From Aplysia californica (Eukaryota; Mollusca; Gastropoda; Aplysiida; Aplysiidae), in assembly GCF_000002075.1 (NCBI RefSeq), contig NW_004798113.1:171692-235691 (forward strand): a stretch of 64,000 nt of DNA, given 5' to 3'. The notes under the pieces are model-generated. The model did no database searches, had not been told where the DNA came from, and worked only from the letters and a program-made list of their open reading frames with translations. The position numbers and the translations under genes are program-made. This document shows, in pieces, positions 12,060 to 24,745 of the stretch (position 1 is its first letter; every line of letters starts with the position of its first letter).

Positions 12060-12298
12060 GGTCGCTTTTAAGGACTAGCGGGCTAACCCAGATTTTGGGG
12101 TTCCCAGAAATCTCGATCTTCACCAAAAATGGGCATTGCCCTACCTATAGGAGAAGTTTGGTTTCATTGGTGTATATATTTGTTGAAGGGAGAACTCTCC
12201 TTGTCTTTTAAAGAAACTAAACATGGGGCAAAAACTTTACCTTCGATTTTCTCAAAACAACATTTTTCGGGATAGCCCCCTTGTGCTTAAAAGCGACC
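12060..12298. mobile_element. MITE, GGTCGCTTTTAAG family, copy 1
   Basis: Ends GGTCGCTTTTAAGGACTAGC and GTGCTTAAAAGCGACC form clear inverted repeats; AATT flanks both sides and may be a target duplication. The interior (GGGCTAACCCAGATT, GGGCATTGCCCTACCTATAG, GGTTTCATTGGTGT, GGGATAGCCCCCTTGTG) is shared with 16597-16853 and 17912-18159. Confidence 0.85.
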
Positions 12299-12926
12299 AA
12301 TTTAGAAAGCACCAGACACAAGAAATGCGCACTTTTTTCCTTAACTCAACAGCTGAAATATATATATTTTTAGTCAGACTTTATTACAGCCATAACACTT
12401 ATGGTTAATAGTTGGTTCCTTTTATCCCTTATTTTTCTGCACTGACGAATGAAGACATTTTATAATTCTTTGACAATTCACGTAGTTATTCAGGCTGATG
12501 CTGGGTTTTTCAGATTCACACTAAACACCCAGGCCCTACAACTACATAAAAACATTCATTGTACATGTTACAATTTTGTTTTAATCATTACTGAGAAAGA
12601 TCTGGTTGTCTCTCCAAACTGCGAGTGAGCCCTAATATATGTATATATACGGTACGGGTGTCTTAAGTAAAATTAAGTCATGGTTAATACAGAATTGATT
12701 TCAAGGTCAAATCGAAAGTGAAAGTCACATTTCTGATTGCGTCAGTGGTCTGACAGAATTAAAAAGATCACATACTGTAGATTGCTTAAAACAATAATAA
12801 TTCATAACTGCAAGAATTTTTGTCATATTACCAGTTACCAGTAGTTGTGTCTATTCTTATGTTGAAAGAGAATTTCATATTCAGTACTACACATAAATGT
12901 TATGCTTTTTTATGAAAGCAATATAT

Positions 12927-13369
12927 GTGTAATGATGTGGTGGAATCAGGCGGAAGTCAAAATTATGAAATTAGAGAAAACGACATTTTTTCGCTTGTTT
13001 GGCAAATTAATTTGAATTTTCTTTTTTTTTGGCCCAACACCTTTTATGTCAATTTAAAAACACATTTCTGTGTTGATCTTTCTGAAAAACGTTGATTAAA
13101 GGCAAAAAAATGTAAATATTTTCAGTTTCCAAGACCTCTTAAAGCTTTGGAAGTCCTCAACTTTGTCGGCCATTTTCTCGCTAATTTTATTTCTGAAACC
13201 AGCTGGCCCCACCAACTCCAATAGCAAATATCTCGACTTCTATTCAGAATGGATAGGTATTTTTTCAGCAGAAGTAAGATTAACAAACAAGCTTTACTTT
13301 AAGATGATACTAATAACTCCACATGTCCAAAAATTGACGAGAGCCTGATTCCACCGTGTCGTGCCACAT
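12927..13369. mobile_element. inverted-repeat element, GGTGGAATCAGG family, copy 1
   Basis: Left end ATGATGTGGTGGAATCAGGC, right end the inverse of CGACACGGTGGAATCAGGCTC. The interior (TTGTCGGCCATTTTCTCGCTA, ATATCTCGACTTCTATTCAG) matches, on the opposite strand, the element at 58584-59004 and, more weakly, the fragment at 21996-22180. Confidence 0.7.
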
Positions 13370-13689
13370 ATGATAATGAAGAGAAGTATTTTCAAAGATT
13401 CAGAAACTTAGACTTAGACTGAGAAGAACAGGTTGTGTTGCCTCATTTCTGTCATTGAGTATAGATCTATTGCCTTTCCTATTTATCTTATAACAGGTCC
13501 GCCTATGGCATGGAGGGATGTTAAAAATTATTTCTTTTATCTTTATATTAATTTATGTCTTTTAAGGATAAAAAGACCTAAGTTTTAGAAAATAAAAGAA
13601 AAATAGAATTAAAATAGGGCCAAAGCGGAAGAAGAGATGAGACCTAAATTTCATGGCCACAGAAAAAACAACAACAATACATTAAATAA

Positions 13690-13800
13690 AAATTCTCCTC
13701 ACTGAGAAATCAAACTCAGGTCTCCCACATATATGTGACTGCTACACCACAGATGCCAGTCTGAAGCTATGAGATCTCTGTTCTCACAATTAATGTAAGA
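13690..13800 (-). mobile_element. possible tRNA-derived SINE head
   Basis: On the - strand, GGCATCTGTGGTGTAGCAGT resembles a tRNA A-box region, and CCTGAGTTTGATTTCTC lies at about B-box distance. Resemblance only; no second full copy was found in the window. Confidence 0.35.
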
Positions 13801-14900
13801 TACCGTACATGTAATGAATTGATAACCAGTCAGTCAACCAACGCAACGACTTAAAAGCTTTCCCTTTTCCACGGGGTGGTGAAGAATACGGCATTGAATC
13901 ATTTTATGATTTAGTGAGACTTCTTTCGAGTTATGATTAACAAATTTAGCGTCTGTGAAATGTACAATGCTCAGTTGCAGTTGCCTCTGTCTCAAAGTGG
14001 GCCTACATCTTTTATTTCTAGTGCAAGAATTTGTGTCTATCTTTTCAGTATTTCTTTGGAGTTGAATGTGACTGATATAATGAGGCTCTTTGTCAGTAAG
14101 AGCACCATCTCAAAATAAAACTTACAAAATATTTACCATTAATTCCATGAAACCAGTACACTGAACATTTATGACAAAATACTAATTTTGTGCTCATACA
14201 ACTATATAAAACCATAGGCAAGTGAACTGGAAAAATCTTCAATAGTCTTTTTTTGCTTTATGACTTTATGTCCACGTTCAGCTGCACTGACTGTTAGTGT
14301 TAGTGTTACTAGCGTCAGAGATTTTTGCTTTGCTTGGAACGCAGATATTTTTAAAAAGTTTTATTGAGAATTTTACGGCACTCACAATTGCATACGGTCA
14401 TCATATGAACACGCAAGCGGGTATTTGAAAGGGGTAACTGTTACAGTCATTGTAATGATCTTTTTATTTTTATGCGACACTTTGTTGTACATGTGCTTGT
14501 ATCAAGCTTCAACTTCAAGGATTTTTCTTTTGTCTTTTACTTTTAGTTTTTCTACAAACACAACTGTCTTAGTCTTAGTCTTAGTAGTCAAATGATGATG
14601 AACTTTTTAAGGACTCAACTTACACTTCTGTAAGTCTTAAGGTCAAACTGTCACTATCAAGACAGAAAATCAAATTTTATTTTCTTCAGTAAAAATTACT
14701 AAAAAGCCTTGTGACAGACTTGAACATAGGTCTATTTAGAAAATGAAACTTGAGGAATTTATGATTGTTCATAAAACGGTTATCCTCTGGGAATTTAGGA
14801 GGACTCAAGAATCCTCTGGTGCAGCCTATGATGAACTATGAATACTGGTGGGAGGAGATAAAACAAAATCAAGAAAGCACTTGACCAGGAATGCCACTAT

Positions 14901-15083
14901 CTATCCCCATGATTTTATGCACCCCGCATAATTTAGCAACATTTGATCATTTTTTGTATAATTTCTGATTATTTTCCTACTTTACCATTCTTTGTTAAAA
15001 TTAAGAGAATCGCATAATTTCACATTTTTGGGCTCAGTTTGCGTAAATTTCAGATTTTTTTTGTGCATAAGACCGCGGGGAAA
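14901..15083 (-). mobile_element. MITE, CTGTCCCC family, copy 2 (inverted)
   Basis: Reads in reverse relative to the 4191 copy: CCCCATGATTTTATGCACCC at the left, GTGCATAAGACCGCGGGG at the right, with the same TTCTTTGTTAAAATTAA interior. Confidence 0.82.
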
Positions 15084-15401
15084 GCACTAGTATTCACTAT
15101 GGTTTTGTGAAAAAACCTGAGTGAAAATGTATCAATTTCAATTAGAAACAAATAGTCAGGTAATAGACACAGCTATATACTATATGAGGTTCAACTGAAA
15201 GCCTATCGACTGCTTAGTGCATTGCTCTGCCGTACTCAATTTTGAAAAGTGATATTCGTCGCGTCGCCTACAATCCGTTTGGGTACTTTTTACGTCAAAG
15301 TCAAAGACAAAAAAACCCACTAGTTTTTATTGTGTTGTTCAGTTGTTCCTATCAAGAATCATGAAAGGCAAGAAAATTGTAAGCCTTGACCATAGCATTA
15401 A

Positions 15402-15630
15402 CCCTATCCTTACACCCTTTGTCTTCTTCACATTTTAGAATACTTCTAGTACGAAAATCTCTTTGAAACTTTCAGTATTATTTCTGAATTTCTCAAAAAA
15501 ATCATTTTGATTGACTGCTATGCCGAGAGTGCGGTTCGGATTAACAAATGAATTTCCTCTTTGGAAAGTGGTGGCACAGAGTTCCCCACGTCGTATGGAT
15601 ACGGTAGTAAAACACCACATACGGATAGGG
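15402..15630 (+). mobile_element. piggyBac-like MITE, copy 2
   Basis: Flanked exactly by TTAA (15398-15401 and 15631-15634). Begins CCCTATCCTTACACCC and ends ACATACGGATAGGG. Internal landmarks are as in the 9506 copy. Confidence 0.9.
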
Positions 15631-16000
15631 TTAAACTGCATTTTAATGATGTTGAAATTGAAATTTGCATCTTTGTTGATAGTAGGCCTATATATATAAT
15701 GATAGAGCTTTGAGAATAGGTGTAAAAATTGAAAATTGTCCAAAGTTAGACTTGAATGGATTACTTGTGACAGCGACGATAATATAGGATGGGAGTCTTC
15801 TTACACTACGCTGAGCAGTTGAAAAGCTATCTAAGAATAGTAACCATTCTTCTTGTGAAAACAACAGCAAAACTGCATCTCTTCTTGATGAACCGTCTTG
15901 GGTGGATGTCCATCACTTGTTTGTTCACATCACACACAACTCAGACAGGATAAGCAGCACGAAGATTGTAGAGATTTAATTTCAATGTTTTAAGTTTTAG

Positions 16001-16179
16001 CTGTCCCCGCGGTTTTATGCCAAAAAAAATTATGAGTGCAAACTGAGCCCAAAAATGTGAAATCATGCGATGATGTTAATTTTAACAAAGAATGATAAAG
16101 TAGTAAAATAATCAGAAATTATGCAAAAAATGATCAAATTATGCTAAATTATGCGGGGTGCATAAAACTATGGGGACAG
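16001..16179 (+). mobile_element. MITE, CTGTCCCC family, copy 3
   Basis: Left CTGTCCCCGCGGTTTTATGC, right GCATAAAACTATGGGGACAG: 20-bp inverted repeats with few mismatches, the cleanest copy of this family here. Confidence 0.9.
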
Positions 16180-16596
16180 TTAGATTTAGTTGTTTTTTAG
16201 TTTTTAATTTTAGTGTGGGCTCCAGCACATTATATCACTCTATTTCCTCACATGCTTTGTGGAAAAAGTGCTTTAATTTTGTTGTGCCATGATGGTCACA
16301 TATTTATTTTCATTGTCCTCCACTTTGTCATTTTTAGCCTCTTATGATCCCCCCCCCCCCACCCCTTTGCCCCCACTATGTATATGTTGAGAACATTTTA
16401 ACTGTAAACCTCAAGATTTTTTCGACAATAAAGGATACAAACAAAATTTCTTTGATTTCAGTCTTCACATTTTTAAGATGTGGTACAGATCTACGTCATG
16501 TTAATTAATTCATATAGTCACTGTAGCAAGAAAAATAATGATCTCCATTTTGACCCTCAAGTCAAGCAAAAAAAAAAAGGACTTTATTTCTTGCAA

Positions 16597-16853
16597 CACT
16601 TTTAAGGACAAGCGGGCTAACCCAGATTTCGGGGGTATCTAGAAATTTTGATCTACACCAAAAGTGGGCATTGCCCTACCTATAGAAGTTTGGTTTCATT
16701 GGTGTGTATATTTGTTTGGTTATAAGTTTAAAAATAGAGAAAACTCTCCTTGTCTTTTTATTTTAAAGAAACTGAACAAGGGGCAAAAACTTTATCCTCA
16801 ATTTTCTTAAATCAGCATTTTTTGGGATAGCCCCCTTGTGCTTGAAAGCGACC
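16597..16853. mobile_element. MITE, GGTCGCTTTTAAG family, copy 2
   Basis: Interior and right end (GTGCTTGAAAGCGACC) are intact; the outer left bases are degraded (CAACACTTTTAAGGACAAGC). Directly followed by a tRNA-like SINE head. Confidence 0.82.
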
Positions 16854-16903
16854 ATATTATTGTTGAAGAAAGATAAGCAACTCCACCAATAACTATTGTT
16901 TTC

Positions 16904-17000
16904 GTGGGGCTTCTCGTCATCTAGAGTAGAGGTGCGGTGTTCGCCTCTCAATAGGTCCTGGGTTCGAAACAGAAAAATGTTCATCTCTTAAAAAGGCAAA
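16904..17000 (+). mobile_element. tRNA-derived SINE head
   Basis: CTAGAGTAGAGGTGCGGTG (A-box-like) followed by GGTCCTGGGTTCGAAAC, a good RNA polymerase III B box at 16961-16970. Such a pair about 35-40 nt apart is the usual 5' end of a tRNA-derived SINE. The body probably runs on to about 17215; its end is not defined. Confidence 0.5.
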
Positions 17001-17911
17001 AAATCCTTTCACCTCCTTTCATGCTCTCCGTAACCATGTTCTGTTCTCTGCTTTTGTCTCCACTTTTTACCCCCTCTTCTGGGCTCTCGACTCTTTCTGC
17101 TGCCTTTCTACATTGTACATAATATGTACTTCTACTGCTACTCGTTGACTCCTTACCCTCCTTACCGTTGTCTTTCAGTCACATCCCTGATCTTAGTATT
17201 CTTAAATTCTTAAGGTAGGTAAGATCGAACACCTAGCCTTCTCAGATAAGGGTGAAAAAATATTGGAGGTTCTGTACTGTACATTAAAGATCCCTTGGTG
17301 GTCCAAAAATCGAAAAAAAGAGTAGGGTTCGGCCCCCACCATGGCAAAATTCAAAATTAATTCCTGAAAAACTTAAAATGTTTCATGATAATGCGACCCA
17401 CGCGCTCATAATCATTTAACTTATAACCTTGCGAGCACAACAAACACTCACCAAATTTTTAGTAGATAAAAATATTGTTCTGCTCTGTCAAAGTGTCCAA
17501 TGAGATTACTCAACTATTTATAATAATACTCATACTCATAGCAATGGTGTTAGTGTTATGCTTATACCCATGCAAGTTTAAGAAATACGTCAGCTTCCTT
17601 TTGGTTGTAAAAACATTGCAAGGGTTGAAAATTAATAATAGTATTGATGAAGTACTGTCGACTAACTTCATTGTTTAAAAAAGAGGGACTCTTCCCCCCT
17701 GAAGGTAAATGTTCAAGACACTAGTTAGTCCACTCTGCTTGTGTTGATCTCTCGTTTTGTTCATCTTATTATTCTCGGGTGCCAGCACTTCTTCTTTACA
17801 CTGAAAATTTACAGCACAGGTCCCAACGGTTAAGTTGAACTTGGGAGGAGTTGATTTTTTTTCACTCCCCCCCACATCAACTCATCATCCATACATACAA
17901 TAATACTCAAA

Positions 17912-18159
17912 TGGTAGCATTTACTTTTATTAAGGACAAGCGGGCTAACCCAGATTTCGGGGGTCTCCAGAAATCTTGACCTACACCAAAAGTTAACATT
18001 GCCCTATCAATAGAAGTTTGGTTTCATTGGTGTGTATGTTTTGCTTGGTTATAGAGAAAACTGTCTTTTAAATGAAACTGAACAGGGGGCAAAAATTTTA
18101 CCTTTGATTTTCTCAAAACAGCAGCTTTTGGGATAGCCCCCTTGAGTTTAAAAGCGACC
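17912..18159. mobile_element. MITE, GGTCGCTTTTAAG family, copy 3
   Basis: Shares the AAGGACAAGCGGGCTAACCC start block and the GGGATAGCCCCCTTGAG..AAAAGCGACC end with the other two copies. The left terminal repeat is disrupted. Confidence 0.8.
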
Positions 18160-18342
18160 ACATGTAAATGGTATGGTAGTAAGAAAGTTCACTATCAACA
18201 TAAGCGTTACGTAACCCTAACAACAGTGTGTTGTTCCCATCAGTCTTGCTTATGGTAAGTAGGCCTACTAAGTACTGGGTGTATAAAAAATTTTTTTTAA
18301 AATGTGCGTTTCTGAGCCTCCACAATACGCTACCTTAGAAAA

Positions 18343-18571
18343 TTACAAGTTTTATTTGACTTTTGGACGGTTTCGAGTTACTAAACCATGAGGTCAGACA
18401 CCAAATGTTCTATCTGCTCTTAGTATCAAAATCATAAAAAATAAAAAATACTTTGGGAGTCGTTTATCCAGATATAAAAATAAATAACATTTGTAAAAGC
18501 TTCACATAGTGAAACAAAATTTTTTTCGGCAAATTTCTCATAACTAGGTACTGAGCAGATAGAACTTTGTC
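18343..18571. mobile_element. inverted-repeat element, ACAAAGTTCTATCTG family, copy 1
   Basis: Same architecture as 62461-62687: TTACAAGTTTTAT at the left, GAGCAGATAGAACTTTG at the right, shared interior AATGTTCTATCTGCTCT and CTCATAACTAGGTACTGAGC. Confidence 0.75.
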
Positions 18572-18666
18572 ATTTTAGGGTTGCGAATAGAGGTCGTGGC
18601 TGCAATAGTAAAATAACTTTGCACTATCACTAACAAATAAGTCAGAAATATTGGATCAAGTTTTAA

Positions 18667-18910
18667 CCCTATGCGTACGCCCTAGGGTCATTTTGCACCC
18701 CCGAGGTTGTACTCTTCACATTTTAGAATACTTCCAGTACGAAGATCTCTTTGGAACTTTCAGTAGGCTATTTCTCAAAAAATCATTTTGACAGACTGCT
18801 ATGCAAAGCGTACGGATCGGATTAACGAGTAAATTTCCTCTTTGGAAAGTGGTGGCACAGAGTTCCCCACGTCATATGGATACGATAGTAAACAAGGCCT
18901 ACGGATAGGG
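18667..18910 (+). mobile_element. piggyBac-like MITE, copy 3
   Basis: TTAA lies immediately left and TTTA right. Starts CCCTATGCGTACGCCCTAGG and ends GCCTACGGATAGGG. At 244 bp it is the longest copy, with all internal blocks present. Confidence 0.9.
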
Positions 18911-20214
18911 TTTAGGGATATCTGAATAATACCACTGGTCTAGTGTCCATCTGGGTAGACTTTTCCAACAATTTAGATCATTTAGGAGGTGGGCTGCTTA
19001 CTGCCTCAACCTTATGTGCTGACTTGACTCGAGCTTACCAAAGTTTTGTGAAAAAAGATCCTCGTGCATAATCCGAGAAATCATCATCACCATGTCTTTC
19101 CCATCCTGGAACAGGGTATAGGCTAAAGAAAAACACTTTCCCCATTTCCTGAGCCAGCCTAGCCTCTTGATATTGTTCCACGTCCGTGTCAATTTTTCTG
19201 TACTGCTAGTATCCTTTAACTACTTGAGTTGAGATCCAAAAAAATACTAAAATTATTTGAAAAAGAACTTGAGTCGACTAGACATCTTTTGCCATTAGGT
19301 CCAATCAGCAGATCAAGATCTTATATTATAGTTGTAAATTCGTGTAAGAAGACACGAGTGTTGCGTCGTCGTCGTCCACTTTCACCAAAGCCAAACACAG
19401 CAAATTATGACTTAGATTTTATTTTAAGAAAAATAAAAATGTGGCACAAAACACTTTCTCATAAAACTCATCTCTCTCTAAAGTCACATGTGAGCTCACC
19501 ACAAGCAAGGAATAACATAGACCATTACCCTACAGAGTATTCAAAAACTTTCAGCTAGATTACCTACTGGGATAGTGTGATCAGCTGAATGTTTGCAAAG
19601 AGAAGTAAAAACTGAAGGAAGTACGTACTGAAACAGTAACTCTAAAGTAAAGTAAGGAAGGGAAAAGTAAGTACTTGAGACATGACCGCCTGTTGTGAAA
19701 TCTGCACCAGTCAAAATTAAAGTAAGCTTTGACTGTGCTGCAGTAATTACTTTGCTAAGACTTGACATTCATGCTGACAGCACAGTGGTGTCTGTGAATT
19801 TCTTTCCCCAGCTTTAGCTTCAAATCATTCACTACAACTATTACAATCCTTGAGGGGACTTTCTCCCTTCAAACATGAAAAAGCTGGGTCACAACGGGGT
19901 CACTGCTTTTCTCAGGCATCAAAAAGAAATGTGTATGCATGACTTTACAACACAAAAAAAGCTAAATAACCGTTAAAACTTTCAAGAGGCAGTAGAATAT
20001 AACTAGAAAATGTAACCACAGTCCAGAGCTTGCAACTTCTTTTGATATCTCTCCCCCACCCCCCTCCCAATTCCTAATTATAAAAACCAAAACTACAAAA
20101 TGGTACTGCATGCGATAGATATCATGTACTGAAAGAGTGGCTACGTCGTCTGCTTCTAAAAATTAGAAGTAAATTCTGAAAAGAAGGTCACACATAGTAA
20201 GATGAATTCAACTT

Positions 20215-20220
20215 TTTATT
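20215..20220 (-). terminator. candidate polyadenylation signal of G3BP
   Basis: AATAAA on the - strand (TTTATT on +), the best candidate downstream of the G3BP stop. If used, the 3'UTR is about 4.2 kb. Confidence 0.4.
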
Positions 20221-23200
20221 CATTACATAAAAGATGGTTTGAACAGGAGAGGAGAAATGGATCATGCTCGTGTGGTCCCATCCTCCCCGTGCACAGCAAT
20301 GGCAGCACACGACAACAACCCCAGGGCCTAGATAGATAGAGCAAGAGAGAGAGAGACAGAGAGAGAGAGAGAACGTCAGCTCGTCGTCAATTCCACTAGA
20401 AAGAGAAAAAGAGAAGCTTATGCAATATTTGACAATACCCATTAGGAAAATCAAATTAAAGAAGAAAAAAAAAGAAACAAAAAACAAATTTTTAAGAAAA
20501 CAAGAGAGAAAAAGAGGAAAAAAACCCAACCAATTTTACGACAAAAATCAAATGACACTTGGTACAAGAGCTCTGGAGAAGACATATGTAAGTACTGTTC
20601 AACAAGGAAAGACAACAGATAGCTGAACATTTTTTCAAACGTGTTGGAAGAAAGAGGAGAAGGGGGTGGCGGGCGGGCGCGTGGCCAGATAGGCAGGAAA
20701 GGTGGTGGTGGTGGTGGTACAATTTGGAAATCTACACAACAGTTTCAGTATGGTAATACAGAAAAAAGTTTTACAAAGCTACACAACAAAAGAGAAGAAA
20801 AAAAAAGATTTAAAAATTGACTCAGATCTATAGATATAATAATGGAACAACCAATAGAGAGAGGCCCCCAACCACACGTGTGCCCGTGTCCGTTCTGTGT
20901 CACTTGGAAAGACAGGACCACAACAGAATCACACACACCACAGTTTGATTTAGAGAGAAAGTTTCTTTTGTTTTCCCCATTCACACACGCAGGCACGCAC
21001 GCACGGCAGGCAGGCAGACCCACAAGTAACCAGTCTACACAACACACACACACATAACAATACCAGTATGGTAAACACACAGGAATACTCAAAAATGATT
21101 CAGTTGACAGGAGCTGCTCAAAAACGCTAACTGACGACGATGTCCCCTCTGTCGAGTATAAAAAGGCTTTTCCCATCATGGACATTAGTTAAATAAAGAG
21201 ATCCATCAGTCACAAGACAAAATGCAAGAGTATAATAAGGAATTTAAGTATGGAACAATTAATGGCATCAACTCATTATTACTTAAGGCAATTGAAGAAA
21301 TGGATCTGAGACTGCAGTTTCCAAAAGGGAATGTAATGATTTGGTGACCTATAGAGACACCTAGAGTGTCCTTTTGTGAGTTTCTTTGGGATGCAAAAAC
21401 AATTAACCTAAACCGGATTAATTCAAATTTTTTTTTTTTAAAGAAAAAAAAAAAAAGAAAGGAAAAGGAGGATTAAACCCAAACAGGAAAAAATGCCAAC
21501 AAAGTAATGAGCAATGACCAACAAACGAAATCTGAACTTGAAAAAAAAAATTATTATAATACATGCTCATTGTACTATTTGCATAGACTTTTTTTTTTTC
21601 CTTCTCTGATGCAACGAGAGACATCACTTCTTGGGTGCTGTGCAAGGAACACAGAGACCAGTTACTTGTTAACGTTTCAGAACTTGGTGAGGGAGGGGGG
21701 AATTTTTCCACTAGCCAACAACAGCTTGATCATCAGATTGTACAAAAAACAAAAAAAACATGGGCCTGTGAGAAAGGCAAGCTTGCCCCCACCATCTCCT
21801 GCAGCCATGTCAATGTGAGACAGTCTCTACTCGCTCGATCAAACAGAGGAGGAGGGGGGTCAGACAAACAACCTATGTGTGTGGCACCATGCCGCGGGAT
21901 CAGGCCCTCGTCAAGTTTTACGCGTATACAGTTTTTTTTTTACATGTATAGCGAGTTACTAGGAATGGATACCACAATCTTAACGGGGGAAGGGGGATGA
22001 TACCCATCTATCTTGAATAGAAGTCGAGCTCGAGCTACTTGTCACTGAAGTAGGTGATGGTCGCCTGGAGTCAGTGGTAAAAAATTTAGCGAGAACACGG
22101 CTGCCAAAATTCGGCGTATTTGAAAACTGAAGCGTCCTTGCTTTAATCAATGTTTTTCCCTAAAATCATTAAAGAATTGTTTTTAATTGGCAAAAAAAAT
22201 TTTTTTTTTTAAATAAGGTGTTGAGCCCAAAATGATTAATTCAATAATTGTCAAACGGCCAGAAAAAAAGACCTTTCCGATTTCACAATTTTGACGAACG
22301 GCCGATTGCACCAAGATGCCACACACATAATACAGCAGCACAGTGCAGGCACCGACTACTTTTGGACCAAAATGTCTTGAGATCAGCCTGTAATCTGCTG
22401 AGAAAATTACACCACTTTTACTTGCAGATTCAAGGGAACAATTGTGGTTGAGCATTATAATATTTTCAAAACGTTGCCTCCATATTTGAACCAAAATTCA
22501 AACTTGTAAAAAAAAAAAAAATAATAATAAAAGACAAAAAAACCCTTCAGCTTGCATTTTACAAAATTGGCAGGGGACCTGAGATGGACAATGGTCAAGC
22601 ATGCCCATCCACACACTCACGTACCATGGAGATATCACAACATATCCACAAAAGTCATACATACACATGTACACAATGAATTTTAAATAACGGAGACAAA
22701 CACAGGATGAAAAATGTGTGACAACCTGGATGACGATGACTGTTTAACATTGTGTGAGGATGAAATTTGTAATATGATATGATAGAGGAGGGATGGGATG
22801 GGATGTGGGGGAGGGGGGGGGAATGGGGCGGCGGAAAAAGGAGTGCGTCTTTTCTTTCCAACTCTTTTTTTCTTTGCTTGCCTGGATGTCTTAAGTGTCG
22901 TGACAATTGCAGTTGTGAGAGATAAGTTTGGGGCACAACGGACTGTCAGGTCAGCCTTACATCGGGGGGGAAAAATGTTGCCCCGCGTCCAACGTCCGTC
23001 TCATAGGCTCGTCAATATATATTATGCTCTTACACAACCTGACAAAAAAAAAAAGTAAACCGAGGGGAATAATGGACCATTCCGTGAAAACCGACACCTG
23101 CATTACACGTGTTACTTTTCACAGAAAGGTCGATATATACAGGACTGCCCGCTGCTGCTGCATGTCTATGTCGGGCACAAATCTAAACAATACGTCTACA

Positions 23201-24451
23201 GGTGACTACACCGGCTTCAAAATGTCTACGCAAATAAATCTAAATTTAAGTCAGAAGCCAGGATGTCCTTAGGCAATTGAAAGGGGGGAGGGAAAAAAAG
23301 CTGCGAGAAATTATCAACAAATGCTCTATTCTAAACCAATAAATAAAAAAGGGGGGCGGGAAAAAAAAAAAGAAGAAGAGAAAAATAAATTAATTAAAAA
23401 ATAAACCAACCCATAAAAACTAAAACTTTGTATGCATTAAAGCGTCGTTCTCAAAAGTGTCCGCAATATATATACTGTTCAAATATTTACACCATGGTAA
23501 TATAAAACTGACCCAATAAGTACAGATGTGCCCTAGTGTTACGCACCAACAGCAACCAATTGAGACCGATCTCCCATCCTGTGATTTATGTACAGTTTGC
23601 AAGTTTTTTTTGTAGAGAATTGGTTACTTTGGAGCAGCCTTGAAATGAAAACATGGGCGCAAAAAAAAAAAAAAAAAAAGAGTTCCTCACTTAAGTGTAG
23701 TCGAACCATGGAAAAGAATTCTCGGTTCGACAACGCAGGTGACGAAACGCACAGGTAAGCCAACACACATTTTTTTTTTTAGTATGTGCAGTTTTTCTTT
23801 TCCTTTTTTACACACAATAAATTAAAAACTTAACCATTCAACTGGCAAATCCAACGTTCATACTCTACACAAAGGGGGAGGGAAATTAAATGGATATTTA
23901 TATTATGAAACGATCTCTATTTACAGAAAATGGTGGGAGGTTGGGGGGGGTCGGAAGATGAAACTGCAAATACGAAATTGTGTATTGAGGAAAGACTGCA
24001 ACCATAACTCCATGTACACACAAACAAACACACCCAGTGAAAAAAAAAATAATTAAAAAATGAATGGGCCAGCACAGAGCCAACTGAAACGACCTTAACC
24101 AGGCAGCAGAAAGGTATTATGTCATCTTGACCATCGTCAGCCATTGCCGACGGCAACTACCCCAAACCTCCTACCACCAATAGACATCACGAAGTCATGA
24201 CCGTACGGTAGATTGGGGGGGGGGGCGTCTTTACGCTATGGGAGGGTGGTGGGGGATGGGGGTTGGAAAAGACACACTCCTTTTGAAAGCAGGACCACCA
24301 AAGTTGTATCATCATGTAGTAGTAGTAGTAGTAGTATCTTCCGTGAGAACCGTAGTCCGCGCCATGTGTGCTAGATGTCGAGAGGGGGACGGGGTCGGGT
24401 GGGGGGATGGGGAGGGGAGAATCGGAGGAGAGCACCTTGTGTGTCCGAGTG
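20221..24451 (-). other. probable G3BP 3'UTR
   Basis: No other gene is recognisable. On the G3BP strand it is rich in pyrimidine and U-rich tracts, with simple repeats (GA tract near 20340-20374, TGG near 20700, TAC/GTA near 24318). It also carries a fragment of the GGTGGAATCAGG element (21996-22180). The 3'UTR reading is inferred from position and lack of genes; transcript data would settle its length. Confidence 0.45.
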
Positions 24452-24745
24452 TCAGCGGCGGCCCTGCTGGGACATCCCGCCGCGTGGGCCCAGATTGGGA
24501 GACCCGCGCATGTCCTGTCGGCCGAATCCTCCGTTCTTCATGCCTCCGCCTCCGCCAGAGCCTCCGCGGCCGCCCGGCCCTCCACTGCCGCCGTACGGGG
24601 GGCCCGAGCGGCCCATTCCCTGGCCACCCATGTTCCCGCCTCGGGACATGCCCCCGCGACCGCCACGCATGCCGTCGTTGATCCGTGGCTTTTTCTCCTC
24701 CACGTTCAACCGGTGCTCGCCGTTGTACTTGATTCCATCATTAAC
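24452..24745 (-). CDS. G3BP: G3BP last coding exon (RRM end and RGG tail)
   Basis: [20 protein letters not shown] finishes the RRM (RLNVEEKK is conserved in G3BP). Then come about 70 residues of RGG/GGR/GGMxRGG repeats up to the stop at 24454-24452. RGG tails bind RNA and are usually arginine-methylated. Being GC-rich, this exon produces long meaningless open frames on the + strand. Confidence 0.96.
   Translation of the reverse strand, partial: VNDGIKYNGEHRLNVEEKKPRINDGMRGGRGGMSRGGNMGGQGMGRSGPPYGGSGGPGGRGGSGGGGGMKNGGFGRQDMRGSPNLGPRGGMSQQGRR

Larger units (their letters stand above)
3742..20180. other. gene-poor, AT-rich region with transposon fragments
   Basis: No exon with recognisable protein content or consistent codon structure was found between the PDE 3' end and the G3BP 3'UTR. 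Open frames here are short, AT-driven or made of simple repeats. The recognisable content is the MITE families listed separately, microsatellites (CA repeats at 10120-10215), pyrimidine-rich tracts at 10480-10760 and one assembly gap. Much of 7700-9500 and 13400-14880 shows nothing interpretable. Confidence 0.6.
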
